Shown: positions 34,653 to 43,245, counted from the stretch's first letter. The stretch is DNA of 64,000 nt from Actinomadura barringtoniae (GCF_017573505.1 NZ_JAGEOJ010000009.1:310001-374000); one strand, 5' to 3'. The notes: generated by a model from the letters alone, not told the origin. Made by a program: numbers and translations.

Positions 34653-35091
34653 CCGTGACCTTCATCTTGGCCAGCGCACGCGGCGCCGGGCCTCGCTTCA
34701 CCGAGCCGTCCTCGATGGAGTACTTGCTGCCATGGCAGGGGCAGTTGATCGTGCCGCCGGACACTTCCCCGACCGTGCAGCCCATGTGCGTGCAGACGGC
34801 GGTGAACGCGTAGAACTCGCCCTTCTGCGGCTGCGTCACCACGACCTTCTCCGCGGGGAAGACCTTGCCGCCGCCCACGGGGATCTCGCTGGCCTTGCCC
34901 AGATCCCCGCTCGCCTGCTCCGGAGCCCCGGAGGACTGACCGGCCTGTGACGGCGTGGCGGACGCGGCCGTACCGCCCTTGTCCGACCCACCGCACGCCG
35001 CCACCACACCGGCCAGTCCAACGAGCCCCGCTCCCGCGAGGACGTCGCGCCGAGTGCCTCCGTCCGCCTCAGGCGTGGATCGTTGACGCAT
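34624..35091 (-). CDS. Rieske [2Fe-2S] lipoprotein, copy 3
   Basis: 155 residues: TRRDVLAGAGLVG Tat-like start, lipobox ending in VAAC, Ser/Ala/Gly-rich linker, EIPVGGGKVF and a Rieske domain with CTHMGC and CPCHGS. It is the same kind of protein as the two copies at 10.7-11.7 kb and closer in the VFPAEKVVVTQP region to copy 1. GGGAGG lies seven bases before the ATG. It faces the corrinoid operon, sharing 29 bases with the DUF1638 gene, so the betaine locus is bracketed by Rieske lipoproteins on both ends. Confidence 0.92.
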   Translation of the reverse strand: MRQRSTPEADGGTRRDVLAGAGLVGLAGVVAACGGSDKGGTAASATPSQAGQSSGAPEQASGDLGKASEIPVGGGKVFPAEKVVVTQPQKGEFYAFTAVCTHMGCTVGEVSGGTINCPCHGSKYSIEDGSVKRGPAPRALAKMKVTVKGGDLNLG

Positions 35092-35226
35092 CGGACGACC
35101 TCCCCGTGTTCACAGGCTCCGGCGGAATTCCCGCCTTCCCCCACCTCACGGCTCCGCCACCGATTCGGTTCACCTAGGGTGACCGGCATTTCTCGCACAG
35201 GCATGAACGGGAGCCCGAGAGGCTAG

Positions 35227-35415
35227 CGCCCGAGTTCGGTGATCACCGGCGACGACTGCTTCATCGCCAAGGTGGCCGCCCTGTCGATGCATCACCTTGA
35301 AGAGGTCGTCGCGGGCCTCGCCCGTTTCGGATCGACGTCCACGACCGTCGTCTACTCGACCACCGTCAGCGGCCGCCCCGTGACTCGCGATCTAGTCCAA
35401 GACCTCGACATCTAG
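35227..35415 (+). pseudogene. Remnant of an Lrp/AsnC-family regulator (C-terminal end)
   Basis: The frame reads VITGDDCFIAKVAALSMHHL, then EEVVAGLARFGSTSTTVVYS and a short tail to a TAG at 35413. This matches the last part of the ligand-binding domain of Lrp/AsnC proteins (the GDDC/AKV and G-STST patterns). A TAG at 35224 closes the frame upstream, and neither the helix-turn-helix nor the first half of the ligand domain is present. It is a gene remnant. Confidence 0.7.
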
Positions 35416-35479
35416 CGCCGCTTCGGCGGCGCCGCGCACCGTCCCGGCGGTGACACCCTCGAAGGAATGATCACGTCGG

Positions 35480-36322
35480 TCAGATACGGCCGATGAGTGT
35501 TTCGCCTGCCTGCTCGATCAGTTGCTCGATGTCCGAGCCGTCGGATGTGGCTGATTGAATCACGAGTCGATGCACTCCCAGGTCGGCATAGCGCAGGGCG
35601 GTTTCGCGGTCGACGGGGCCGGGAGGGGTGACGGTGATTTCGAGATCGCCCAGTCCGGTGGGGCGGTCGCATTCCGCGGCTGCTTCACGCAGACGGGCAA
35701 GCTGCTCCGCCGTTTCCTTGACACTCAGGTAGACGCCGTACCAGCCGTTTCCGGCCAGGAGCGCCCGGCGGTGTGCTGCTGCAGAGTGCCCGCCCACCAC
35801 GATCGGTGGATGCGGACGCTGAACCGGATACGGCCGCTGGAAGACCTCGGAAAAGGAAACGAACCGACCGGTGAATGACGGTGCCGCCTCGGTCCAGAGA
35901 ACGCGCATCGCAGCGAGGTACTCGTCGGTCCGGGCACCGCGCTCGGCCAGGGACACGCCGAGTGCCCGCAACTCCGGCTCCACATATCCGACACCGATGC
36001 CGACACTCAGCCGCCCCTTCGCCAATATGTCAATCGAGGACAGCTGCTTGGCCAACAGAACCGGCTGCCGTTGCGGCAGGACGAGAACGCCGAACCCTAG
36101 GCGTATACGCGTGGTCACTGCGGCCAGGTAACTCACAGCGGCGACCACTTCCAGCCGCGGCTGTTCGCCGTCGTATTGGGTGGGCAGGGCGATGTGGTCG
36201 CCGACCCATAGGGATTCGAATCCGGCTTCCTCCGCGAGCCGTGCCCGACGCGCCAGCGTGTCCGGCTGAATGCCGTTGCCGCGCAGCAGCCCGTACAGGC
36301 CCAGCTTGAGTCTTTCGCTCAT
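35480..36322 (-). CDS. LLM-class (F420-dependent type) oxidoreductase
   Basis: 280-residue luciferase-like TIM barrel. N-terminal RARLAEEAGFESLWVGDHIALP, AAVTTRIRLGFGVLVLPQR, LSSIDILAKGRLSVGIGVGY, and a glycine-rich PPIVVGGHSAAAHRRAL phosphate site are typical of actinobacterial F420-dependent members. Substrate unknown. AAAGGGG stands seven bases before the ATG. Divergent from a LysR gene, which probably controls it. Confidence 0.9.
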   Translation of the reverse strand: MSERLKLGLYGLLRGNGIQPDTLARRARLAEEAGFESLWVGDHIALPTQYDGEQPRLEVVAAVSYLAAVTTRIRLGFGVLVLPQRQPVLLAKQLSSIDILAKGRLSVGIGVGYVEPELRALGVSLAERGARTDEYLAAMRVLWTEAAPSFTGRFVSFSEVFQRPYPVQRPHPPIVVGGHSAAAHRRALLAGNGWYGVYLSVKETAEQLARLREAAAECDRPTGLGDLEITVTPPGPVDRETALRYADLGVHRLVIQSATSDGSDIEQLIEQAGETLIGRI

Positions 36323-36426
36323 CGTTGCACCCCTTTCACACGCGGAAACGCTAGAAGGGGGCGAGGTATATGTCTAATGATGAGATCGTGGCTCTGCCAT
36401 GCAGAATCCGTATATCAGGGGGGCGG

Positions 36427-37374
36427 ATGAACACCATCTGGCTGGAGGCCTTCCGTGAGGTCGCGGCGCGCGGCTCGTTGAGCGCGGCCGGAGAGTCGCT
36501 GGGATACACGCAGCCAGCGATGTCGCGGCACATCGCAGCCCTCGAGAACGCCACCGGTGCGCGCCTGTTCGATCGGCTCTCTCGCGGTGTCCGTCTCACC
36601 GAGGAGGGCCGCAGCCTTCTGCCCTATGCCGAGGCGATGCTGGAGCGGATGAACGCCGCGCATGAGGCCCTGGCCGCGCTGCGCGATCTGGACGCCGGCC
36701 GACTGCGCGTTGGTGCCTTCGCCTCCGCCGACGCCGAGCTCGTCCCCCGCGCCCTGGCCGCCTTCCACGCGGCGCATCCACAGATCGAACTGTCGCTGGT
36801 CGAAGCCAACAGCAGCCTTCAGCTCGGGCATCTCCAGGATGGCCGCGTCGACGTCGCCGTGATCAGCGTGTACCCGGACCAGACGCCCGACACCGGTCAC
36901 CTCGACCTTCATCGCCTGCTGGACGACCCCTTGATGGTGGCGCTGGCCGCCGGTCATCGACTGGGCGGCGGCCACGTTCTGCGCCTGGCCGAGTTGGCCT
37001 CCGAACACTGGATCGAGGGGTTTCCCGGCAGCGTGGAGAGCCTCATCGAGGCATGTGCGCGCGTGGGCTTCCGGCCGCGCATCGCCTTCGGGGCACGTGA
37101 ATGGATCGCCAAGCAGGGGTTCGTGGCGGCCGGTCTCGGTGTTGCTCTGGTGCCGCTGCTGGCGGCGCGCTCCATCCGCCCCGACATCAAGCTGAGTCCC
37201 CTGGACCCCGACGATGCGCCCGTACGGACGATCTACGCGGCAACCTTGCGCGGAGCGACGATGGCGCCGCCTGCGATCGCCTTCCTGAACTGCCTCCAGG
37301 AAGCCGCTCGCACCATCGTTGCTGCAAGCAGCGCCGCCTGCGATGGTTCGAGCGCCTGTGACCATCTCGCGTGA
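36427..37374 (+). CDS. LysR-family transcriptional regulator
   Basis: 315 residues. Winged helix at residues 1-60 (LEAFREVAARGSLSAAGESL, then YTQPAMSRHIAALENATGAR) and a periplasmic-binding-like effector domain (AGRLRVGAFASADAELVPRAL onward). The ATG at 36427 is chosen because it directly opens the helix-turn-helix domain and follows AGGGGGG; an upstream in-frame ATG at 36370 has no support. Divergent arrangement suggests it regulates the LLM oxidoreductase gene. The last 20 or so residues are Ala/Ser/Cys-rich and look unstructured. Confidence 0.92.
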   Translation: MNTIWLEAFREVAARGSLSAAGESLGYTQPAMSRHIAALENATGARLFDRLSRGVRLTEEGRSLLPYAEAMLERMNAAHEALAALRDLDAGRLRVGAFASADAELVPRALAAFHAAHPQIELSLVEANSSLQLGHLQDGRVDVAVISVYPDQTPDTGHLDLHRLLDDPLMVALAAGHRLGGGHVLRLAELASEHWIEGFPGSVESLIEACARVGFRPRIAFGAREWIAKQGFVAAGLGVALVPLLAARSIRPDIKLSPLDPDDAPVRTIYAATLRGATMAPPAIAFLNCLQEAARTIVAASSAACDGSSACDHLA

Positions 37375-37500
37375 ACGAAGAACGGGGCAAGGCCCACTGT
37401 GAGCGCGCCAGGTGTGCCGGGGCACCCCTCGGCATGGAACGGGGTGGAACGCCTACGAGGTGTCGTCACATCAGGTTCCAGGAACAGTAGGGAGACATTC

Positions 37501-38685
37501 GTGTCGTCCGTATCCATAAAAGCGGGTGGGGCCGTTCTGGCCGCCGCGCTGCTCGGCGTTCCGGGTCTCGCCCCATCACAAGCGTCCGCGGACCCGGTGG
37601 TGCCGCCCGCCGGCGGCGTCCTTTACGTCAGCAACGCGGGCTCGGGTGACGTCTCGTCCATGGCGATCGGCTCGCGAGGCGAACTCAAGCTCATCAACCG
37701 CCCCGTGAAGACCGGCGGCGCCACCCCTCGGGGCATCGCCCTCACCACGAACGGGGCCACCGCGTACGTCGTCAACAGCGACTCGGACCAGCTCTCGGTG
37801 TTCCGCGTGGGGCCGCAAGGCGCGCTGCTGCCGAACCCGCAGGTCTTCCCGACCGGCGACGAACCGTGGGGGGCGACGGTCTCCCCGAACGGGCGCACCC
37901 TGTACGTGACCAACACCGGCGACGGCGATGACGACGACACCACCCACGGTGTCGGGACGATCTCGGCGTACCGGATCGGCCCGGACGGGACGCCCTCCAA
38001 GATCGGCGACTTCAAGACCACAGCGGACTCTCCGAAGCAGACGGTGCTGTCCCCCGACGGGCGCTTCCTCTACCTCTCGTACGCCAACGCGGACGAGACG
38101 CAAGACAGCCCGGCGCGGCCCATCACCAGGTACGCCGTGCTGCCGGACGGCTCGCTCGGCCCCGCGCAGGACGTGGCGAAGGCCGAGCCCGCCGACTACG
38201 GGATCACGGTGAGCCCGGACGGCGGCCTGGTGTACGTGACCTCGAACGTCGCGCAGGACGTGCGGGGCTTCCGGGTCGGCAAGGACGGCTCGCTGACACC
38301 CGTGACCCAGTCACCGATCTCCGTGCGGGACGCGGTCGGTCTCAAGGTCACGCCGGACGGCCAGCACCTGTACGTCTGCGCCAACTTCGACACCACCGAG
38401 GTCCCCGGCAGCGGTCTGCTCGGCTTCACGATCCACGCGGACGGCTCGCTCACACCGGCCGCCGAATCGCCCACCCTTACCGAAGGCACCTCGTCGGTCG
38501 CGATCACACCCGACGGCCGGGACATCTTCTCCAACATGCAGGACGCGAGCCAGATAGTCGCGTCCGCGATCGGAGCCGGTGGCGCACTGAAGCCGGCCCC
38601 CGGTTCCCCGTTCCCCACCGGTGGGAAGCGCCCGCTGAGCCAGTCGCTCGCCGTACGCCCCGTTCCCGCAACCACCCCGCGTTAG
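37501..38685 (+). CDS. Secreted lactonase-family beta-propeller protein
   Basis: 394 residues. GTG at 37501 after AGGGAG opens a Sec signal peptide (SIKAGGAVLAAALLGVPGLA, cleavage expected after SQASA). The mature part is a repeated beta-propeller: GVLYVSNAGSGDVSSMAIGS, PRGIALTTNGATAYVVNS, PWGATVSPNGRTLYVTNTGD, DFKTTADSPKQTVLSPDGRFLYLS and further P-DG-YV units, matching the lactonase (6-phosphogluconolactonase-like) family of seven blades. An export signal argues against a role in the pentose pathway; such proteins are often of unknown function. A stem-loop follows the stop. Confidence 0.85.
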   Translation: MSSVSIKAGGAVLAAALLGVPGLAPSQASADPVVPPAGGVLYVSNAGSGDVSSMAIGSRGELKLINRPVKTGGATPRGIALTTNGATAYVVNSDSDQLSVFRVGPQGALLPNPQVFPTGDEPWGATVSPNGRTLYVTNTGDGDDDDTTHGVGTISAYRIGPDGTPSKIGDFKTTADSPKQTVLSPDGRFLYLSYANADETQDSPARPITRYAVLPDGSLGPAQDVAKAEPADYGITVSPDGGLVYVTSNVAQDVRGFRVGKDGSLTPVTQSPISVRDAVGLKVTPDGQHLYVCANFDTTEVPGSGLLGFTIHADGSLTPAAESPTLTEGTSSVAITPDGRDIFSNMQDASQIVASAIGAGGALKPAPGSPFPTGGKRPLSQSLAVRPVPATTPR

Positions 38686-38700
38686 GAATCAGCCCGATTG

Positions 38701-38737
38701 TGATGCGCAGATCGCCGCTACCGCGATCTGCGCGTCA
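38701..38737 (+). terminator. Stem-loop after the beta-propeller gene
   Basis: TGATGCGCAGATCGC (38701-38715) pairs with GCGATCTGCGCGTCA (38723-38737) with one mismatch and a seven-base loop, 15 bases after the stop codon. Outer bases CGATTG/CGATCG extend it slightly. Likely transcription end, and also a barrier between this gene and the remnants that follow. Confidence 0.7.
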
Positions 38738-38806
38738 CGATCGACACCCACCGGCACGCTTGTGCCCGGCCCTCACTTGGGAACGTCCACTCCTGCTGCG
38801 TGGTCG

Positions 38807-38980
38807 CTAGGTCTGGTTCGCGGCCTGTTTGAGGGTTCTGATCACTGGCGCGGTCTCGACGTGTGTGATGGCGGGCAGCTTGGCCACGCGGGTGGTGAGG
38901 TACTGGTACAGGTCCCGTTGGCTCGCGCACACCACGGTCGCGTACAGGTTCGTCGTCCCGGTCGTGGCGGCGGCGACGGC
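38807..38980 (-). pseudogene. Remnant of an Lrp/AsnC-family regulator (second one)
   Basis: On minus the frame reads TTGTTNLYATVVCASQRDLY, then QYLTTRVAKLPAITHVETAP and VIRTLKQAANQT to a stop at 38807. NLYA-VVC, YQYLTTRV, HVETAPVIRT-KQA is the C-terminal half of an Lrp/AsnC ligand-binding domain. Similarity ends abruptly near 38980, where a monooxygenase fragment on the other strand starts. It is not derived from the same part as the remnant at 35.2 kb (that one shows the GDDC/STST end), so at least two AsnC genes decayed in this zone. Confidence 0.7.
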
Positions 38981-38984
38981 TGGG

Positions 38985-39511
38985 CACCCGAGCACCTGCT
39001 CGACACCTACCACGCCGAACGCCACCCGGTCGCGGCCGCCGTGCTCCGCAACGTCCAGGCACAAAGCCTGCTCATGGACCAGCAAGGCACCCGCGACCCG
39101 GACCTGACGGCCGCCAAGGACCTGTTCGCCGCGCTGGCCCAACTACGGGACGTGCAGTACCACCTCGACGACATGCTGTCCGGGATGGGCATCCGCTACC
39201 CGATGCCGGGCACTCGGGACCAGCCACTCGTCGGCCTTCCCGCACCGGATCAGCACCTCGGCCCGGTCCGCTCGCACGAACTCCTGCGGCGCGGGCACGG
39301 CGTCCTGATCGACCCGGCCGACAGATTCGCCAAGGCCGCCGCACCCTGGCAAGACCGGGCGGGACAGGGCACCGCCGCCCAGCCAATGCTCATCCGGCCC
39401 GACGGCTACGTCTGCTGGGCCGGCAACCCCGACGACCTCGAACCGGCCCTCGCCCACTGGTTCGGCGAAGCCACCCCCACTGACACCGCGCGGCTGCGTC
39501 CTCCGGGGTGA
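38985..39511 (+). pseudogene. C-terminal fragment of an FAD-dependent aromatic monooxygenase
   Basis: The frame holds APEHLLDTYHAERHPVAAAV, the conserved end of the FAD-binding domain of phenol/aklavinone-hydroxylase-type enzymes, then QAQSLLMDQQGTRDPDLTA, a linker and a thioredoxin-like C-terminal domain (LLRRGHGVLIDPADRFAKAA, LIRPDGYVCWAGNPDDLEPA). The N-terminal FAD fingerprint (GxGxxG) and about two thirds of the enzyme are absent; upstream of 38985 the frame is only the antisense of an AsnC remnant. It is a truncated, presumably inactive copy. Confidence 0.75.
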
Positions 39512-39609
39512 CTGCGGCGGAGTCGCTCAGGCATCACCACTTGGCGGTCAGTGTCGGAGGCTCTGTGCATAGTGGCGAACGCACCTTGCCGCCACCCCGG
39601 GAGAGACCG

Positions 39610-40056
39610 ATGTCGTCCGTGAGCTTCCAACTGGTGATCGACTGCACTGACCCTGAGCCGCTCGCGCGTTTCTGGGCCGCCGCATTGGGCTACCAGCTCG
39701 AGCCCCCTCCCGATGGTTTCTCCAGCTGGGACGCCTACCGGCGAGACCTCGGAGTGCCAGAGGAGGAACTGGGCCAGGGCGCGGACTGCATCGTCGATCC
39801 CGGCGGGCGAGGACCACGGATCTGGTTCCAGGTCGTACCGGAACGTAAAGCCGTCAAGAACAGGCTGCACCTCGACATCGGCGTCAGCGGCGGCCGTGAG
39901 GTCGCCCTCCACACACGCAGGCAGCGCGTCGACACCGAGGCGAGCCGTCTAGCCGAGCTCGGCGCCGTACGCGTCGCTGTCCTGTACACCGAAGGCCTCG
40001 ACCACTACGCCGTCGCGATGAAAGACCCCGAGGGCAACGAATTCGACATCAACTGA
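39610..40056 (+). CDS. VOC-family (glyoxalase-like) protein
   Basis: 148 residues. The fold starts VSFQLVIDCTDPEPLARFWAAALGYQ and ends YAVAMKDPEGNEFDIN, as in actinobacterial glyoxalase-like proteins of the VOC superfamily; RIWFQVVPERKAVKNRLHLDI in the middle gives the His-containing strand. Function unknown; such proteins are often metal-dependent or drug-binding. ATG at 39610 follows GGGAGAG. No operon partner: it stands between a gene remnant and a terminator. Confidence 0.85.
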   Translation: MSSVSFQLVIDCTDPEPLARFWAAALGYQLEPPPDGFSSWDAYRRDLGVPEEELGQGADCIVDPGGRGPRIWFQVVPERKAVKNRLHLDIGVSGGREVALHTRRQRVDTEASRLAELGAVRVAVLYTEGLDHYAVAMKDPEGNEFDIN

Positions 40057-40099
40057 CAGGCCCCGCGACCGGCCATGGCCTGTGAGATGGACAGGCCTC

Positions 40100-40131
40100 A
40101 AGGGGCCTGCCGGGGATCCGGCAGACCCCTT
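40100..40131. terminator. Bidirectional terminator
   Basis: AAGGGG (40100-40105) and CCCCTT (40126-40131) enclose an inner CTGCCGG/CCGGCAG stem. It separates the VOC gene (plus) from the convergent chaplin-like gene (minus) and can stop both. The rest of 40057-40199 shows nothing else. Confidence 0.75.
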
Positions 40132-40199
40132 GTGATGCTGCGATCATGCCTCCTTGGTCTTCTCCAGCATCACGGGAGGCTGTGTGGGTGGTGCCGATC

Positions 40200-41891
40200 T
40201 CACCTCCTGGACGGTCCGCGCCGCTGTCGGGCGGCGACGCAGAGGCCGATGCCCGCCGCTGTCATGACGAAGGCGAGCAGCGACAGCGCCGCGGCGTGTG
40301 CCCCGGTGAACGGCAGGGCGGCTTTCGCGGTGGCGGCAGGTGCTGCCAACGTGCCGCCGCCTGTGGGCGTGAGCCACGCGCGATCGCTTGCACCAGCCGG
40401 ACGCAGCCCGGCTTCCGCGAACTGCCCCATGGGGCTCGCGTACGCCATGGTCATCGCAGTCCGTGCGCAGGACGGCGGCGCAGTCGGCGAGACTGGACGC
40501 CCCGCCGGGCGATGCGCGAGCGGCGAGCATGCCAGCCTGTACGCGCACGGTGACCTGTGCGCACACGGTGACCGATGAGTCGACGGCGGCCTGTGCGTGG
40601 ACAGCCGGTTGTGCGAGCAGGGCTGCCCGTGCGTGGGCGGCCTGTGGGTGGACGGCGGACGGTGCGAGCACGGTGGCTCGTGCGTGGGCGGCGGGCAGGG
40701 TGACGGCGGCGGGCACCGGTGAGATGCCGGGCCGTGGTGCCGTTGGTGGCGCGTACCGCACGAGGCGGTGGCGTGCCCGAGCACGCCGGCCGCGTTACCC
40801 CAGACAGTGATGGGTGCCTGGATGACACCGGTGATCGGGCCTGCCGTGTGGCCGCCGGTGTTCGGCTGCGGAGAGCACCGCCCGTGCGCCGAGCCCAGCG
40901 CTGCGACGGCGTTGCCGCACACCCTCACCGGGACCGAGATCATCGAGCCGGTGTGACCGGTGGTGGGTGACCGGTGGCCCCTCACCGGAGCCCCGATCGT
41001 GCATGAGGCACGCGAGGAGCCCAGCACCGCCACCGCGTTCCCGCACAGGGTCACCGGGGCGCTCACCGAGAGCGGACCCCTACGCCAGTGCGAGGTGCGA
41101 GCCGAGTACTGCTCAGCGCAGCCGGCTCGGGCCGAGGCGAGCACACCGACGGCGTTGCCGCACACCGTGATCGGTGCCCTCACCCTAACTCGACGTGAAG
41201 GGATGAGGGTGTGGTGATGGACGGTGCGGTGCGCATGGTGTCGCTTGGGCGAGGCCGTCGGGTGTTGAGCGTGGCGTTGAGCTCCCGAACGACACGCCCC
41301 TTGGGCCGAGCCGAGCACACCGACAGCGTTGCCGCACACCTTGATCGGAGCGTGCAGCCGCATCCCGGCGAGCAACTGGGCAGGCCTGTGTGTGGCCGGC
41401 ACCCTCCCGCCGATGCCCTTGTGGTGCGTGGTGCTGTGGTGCGTGGTGCTGTGGTGCAGGGCCTTGTGGTGCAGGGCCTTGTGGTGCGAGTGGTAGGCCG
41501 AACGGTGGTGTTCGACGTGCCGCCGATGGCTCAGCACCGAGTGGTGATGGGTGATCTTGTGGATGATGCGCAGATGCGTATGCGGGTGGTGCCTCCAGTT
41601 GTGGTGATGCCGGACGTGGTGTCGGTGACTTGCGTGGTGATGGCGAGCGTGGTGGTGGCTGCGGTACCGGTGTGCGGTGGCTCCGCATCGCGCCTTGGCG
41701 TGGCCGCAGACCTGGCTGCTGCTCACCGAGATGGGTGGGCGAACCGGCAGACCGGTGGGCGCGCGGCTGGCATCGGCGTGTGCGATGCCTGCGGCGAGGA
41801 CCATCCATCCGCCCGCCGCCAGGGCCGCGCCGACGGCCCTACGCGGCCAGCTTCCCTGAAGGAAAGCGGGCGTGATTGACCAGCGAGACAT
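40200..41891 (-). CDS. Sortase-anchored, His-rich protein with five chaplin-like repeats
   Basis: 563 residues. Signal peptide at 1-39 (PRRAVGAALAAGGWMVLAAG, cleavage after AHA). Residues 73-157 are extraordinarily His-rich. Five chaplin-like units follow at about 182-200, 240-258, 279-297, 321-339 and 360-378, each P-[IV]-x-[VL]-C-G-N-A-V-x(8)-C; the fifth has Trp in place of its first Cys. A degenerate unit may precede the His region (53-69). Residues 393-475 are Pro/Cys/His/Ser-rich. It ends with LPFTG (526-530), a membrane helix and RQRRGPSRR: a full sortase signal. Chaplins coat aerial hyphae as amyloid; long streptomycete chaplins have two repeats and LAXTG. GGAG lies eight bases before the ATG. 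The role of the His tract (metal binding, pH switching) is inferred. Confidence 0.85.
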   Translation of the reverse strand: MSRWSITPAFLQGSWPRRAVGAALAAGGWMVLAAGIAHADASRAPTGLPVRPPISVSSSQVCGHAKARCGATAHRYRSHHHARHHHASHRHHVRHHHNWRHHPHTHLRIIHKITHHHSVLSHRRHVEHHRSAYHSHHKALHHKALHHSTTHHSTTHHKGIGGRVPATHRPAQLLAGMRLHAPIKVCGNAVGVLGSAQGACRSGAQRHAQHPTASPKRHHAHRTVHHHTLIPSRRVRVRAPITVCGNAVGVLASARAGCAEQYSARTSHWRRGPLSVSAPVTLCGNAVAVLGSSRASCTIGAPVRGHRSPTTGHTGSMISVPVRVCGNAVAALGSAHGRCSPQPNTGGHTAGPITGVIQAPITVWGNAAGVLGHATASCGTRHQRHHGPASHRCPPPSPCPPPTHEPPCSHRPPSTHRPPTHGQPCSHNRLSTHRPPSTHRSPCAHRSPCAYRLACSPLAHRPAGRPVSPTAPPSCARTAMTMAYASPMGQFAEAGLRPAGASDRAWLTPTGGGTLAAPAATAKAALPFTGAHAAALSLLAFVMTAAGIGLCVAARQRRGPSRR

Positions 41892-41985
41892 GACTCAAGC
41901 TCCGTTCGTCTCGAACTCGTTCTGGGATGCCGGCGCCGGATGGCGCGGCAGAGACGCTGCCGACCCTGGGTCGGCGTGGAGCGGA

Positions 41986-43245
41986 TCAGCCTGCGGGAAC
42001 GCCCGGGCGCGTGGTGCGGCCCGTTGGGATTAGCGGATTGAGCGCGTAACGGTTACTGAGGCACGTGGAATGAGCATCTGCCCGGTCGATCGCGCAAGCC
42101 AGAAGCGGCGACTGGGACCGTGTTGAATCTGAACCCGCCGAACCGGTCTGGAACCAGGGCGGGGCATCGCCGGGGCCGGGCAGGCCAGGTTGGGTGGGGC
42201 CGGTGTCCAGCGAGGCAATGGCCGCCGGTGGCCCGGACGCATGGTCAGAGATGCCATGAGGTAGATCACTTACGTTCGGTGCGGTGGGTCGGCTCGGCGG
42301 TGCGGGGAACTGTGGCGCCTGAACGGCTGATGCTCGCAGGGTCCGTCTTCCACGTTCACCGGTGCGTGGTGGGGCGAGGAGCACGCTGTGAACGGCTGAA
42401 GGGGCCGTTGCCGAGAGCCGACGCTGGGGCATCTCAACCTGAGAGGCGCGGGCAGGGCCTGGCAGCAAAGGCAGAACGACCTGAGGGAGCTGCTCAGGTG
42501 TCGACGGGAGGAGAGGAGAGAGGTCAGGCACCGCGGCCGGTGCCGCTCCCCGCAGAGTCGCAACCACCCTGTGGCCCGCCCTCGGCACCGTGCCCACGGC
42601 GTCATTGACGAGCCGCGGCAGTCGATTGCCGGTCACGGACGCGATGACGGGCTCAACCGTCTCGACGACACCCACTTCGCTCGACACCAGCTTCCTTACA
42701 CCGGTGACGCTCGGCTTTAGTGCCGTGGCGAGAATCGTCCTTGGCTCGGAGTGCGTCAATGGCCTGCTTATTGCCTCAGCGCCCTGACGAGGAACGCCCA
42801 GCTTTATGAAACGGTGGATGGCATGGGCGCGATGAGTATGAACGGCGCGCGGGCGCAACCGTTCATGCGAGGCGTCGGCGAAGACCCGGATCCTCGCCCT
42901 AGTGCGTGCTCCATGCGTCCTCGCGGACCGGTGCAGGCGCCGAACGTGCGAACGATGCGCAGCATGATGCCGTATCGCTGAAAGAGTCGCGTCCCGTACG
43001 TGCCGTGTATGGCCGATGTGCCTCACGGACGACAGATGGTGCGCCCTGACATGCCGGACGGGGCTGCGCAGATGCAGCCTGATGTGCTTATGCAGGTGAT
43101 GTCCGCGATGACCGCCCAAGTGCCGGACGGCCGTGTGCTTGTGCCTGTGTCCTGGTTTCGTGGCGGCATTTCCGGCGTCGGACCCGCAGGCCAGCAGCCA
43201 ACCCGCCAGCACCAGCACGCTGACGACGACGAGCCGCACCCACAC
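41986..43245 (-). CDS. Secreted His/Arg-rich protein encoded before the chaplin-like gene
   Basis: 419 residues starting at a GTG after AAGGCGGG. N-terminal signal sequence VRLVVVSVLVLAGWLLAC could be a lipoprotein signal (Cys20) or a Sec signal cut a little later. Residues about 33-144 are rich in His and Arg (patterns RHVRAHH, RHIGHTRHVR, IRHHAAHRSHVRRLH). The rest is Pro/Ala/Ser-rich with no recognised domain, and lacks chaplin repeats and a sortase motif. It ends 94 bases before the chaplin-like gene on the same strand, and shares its His-rich character, so the two probably work together at the cell surface. I do not recognise the family. Confidence 0.65.
   Translation of the reverse strand: MWVRLVVVSVLVLAGWLLACGSDAGNAATKPGHRHKHTAVRHLGGHRGHHLHKHIRLHLRSPVRHVRAHHLSSVRHIGHTRHVRDATLSAIRHHAAHRSHVRRLHRSARTHGARTRARIRVFADASHERLRPRAVHTHRAHAIHRFIKLGVPRQGAEAISRPLTHSEPRTILATALKPSVTGVRKLVSSEVGVVETVEPVIASVTGNRLPRLVNDAVGTVPRAGHRVVATLRGAAPAAVPDLSPLLPSTPEQLPQVVLPLLPGPARASQVEMPQRRLSATAPSAVHSVLLAPPRTGERGRRTLRASAVQAPQFPAPPSRPTAPNVSDLPHGISDHASGPPAAIASLDTGPTQPGLPGPGDAPPWFQTGSAGSDSTRSQSPLLACAIDRADAHSTCLSNRYALNPLIPTGRTTRPGVPAG

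Noticed and set aside
37501..38685. Cytoplasmic 6-phosphogluconolactonase of the pentose phosphate pathway
   Set aside because: A clear Sec signal peptide is present, so the protein is exported and the pathway role is unlikely.
41400..41480. CRISPR-like repeat in the GTGGTGC-rich tract
   Set aside because: The repeats are short, contiguous and coding for His-rich protein on minus; no spacers or cas genes.
40075..41879. Plus-strand open frames opposite the chaplin-like gene
   Set aside because: They mirror the His-rich repeats (His codons read as Val/Met/Trp on the other strand) and have no ribosome-binding sites or homology.
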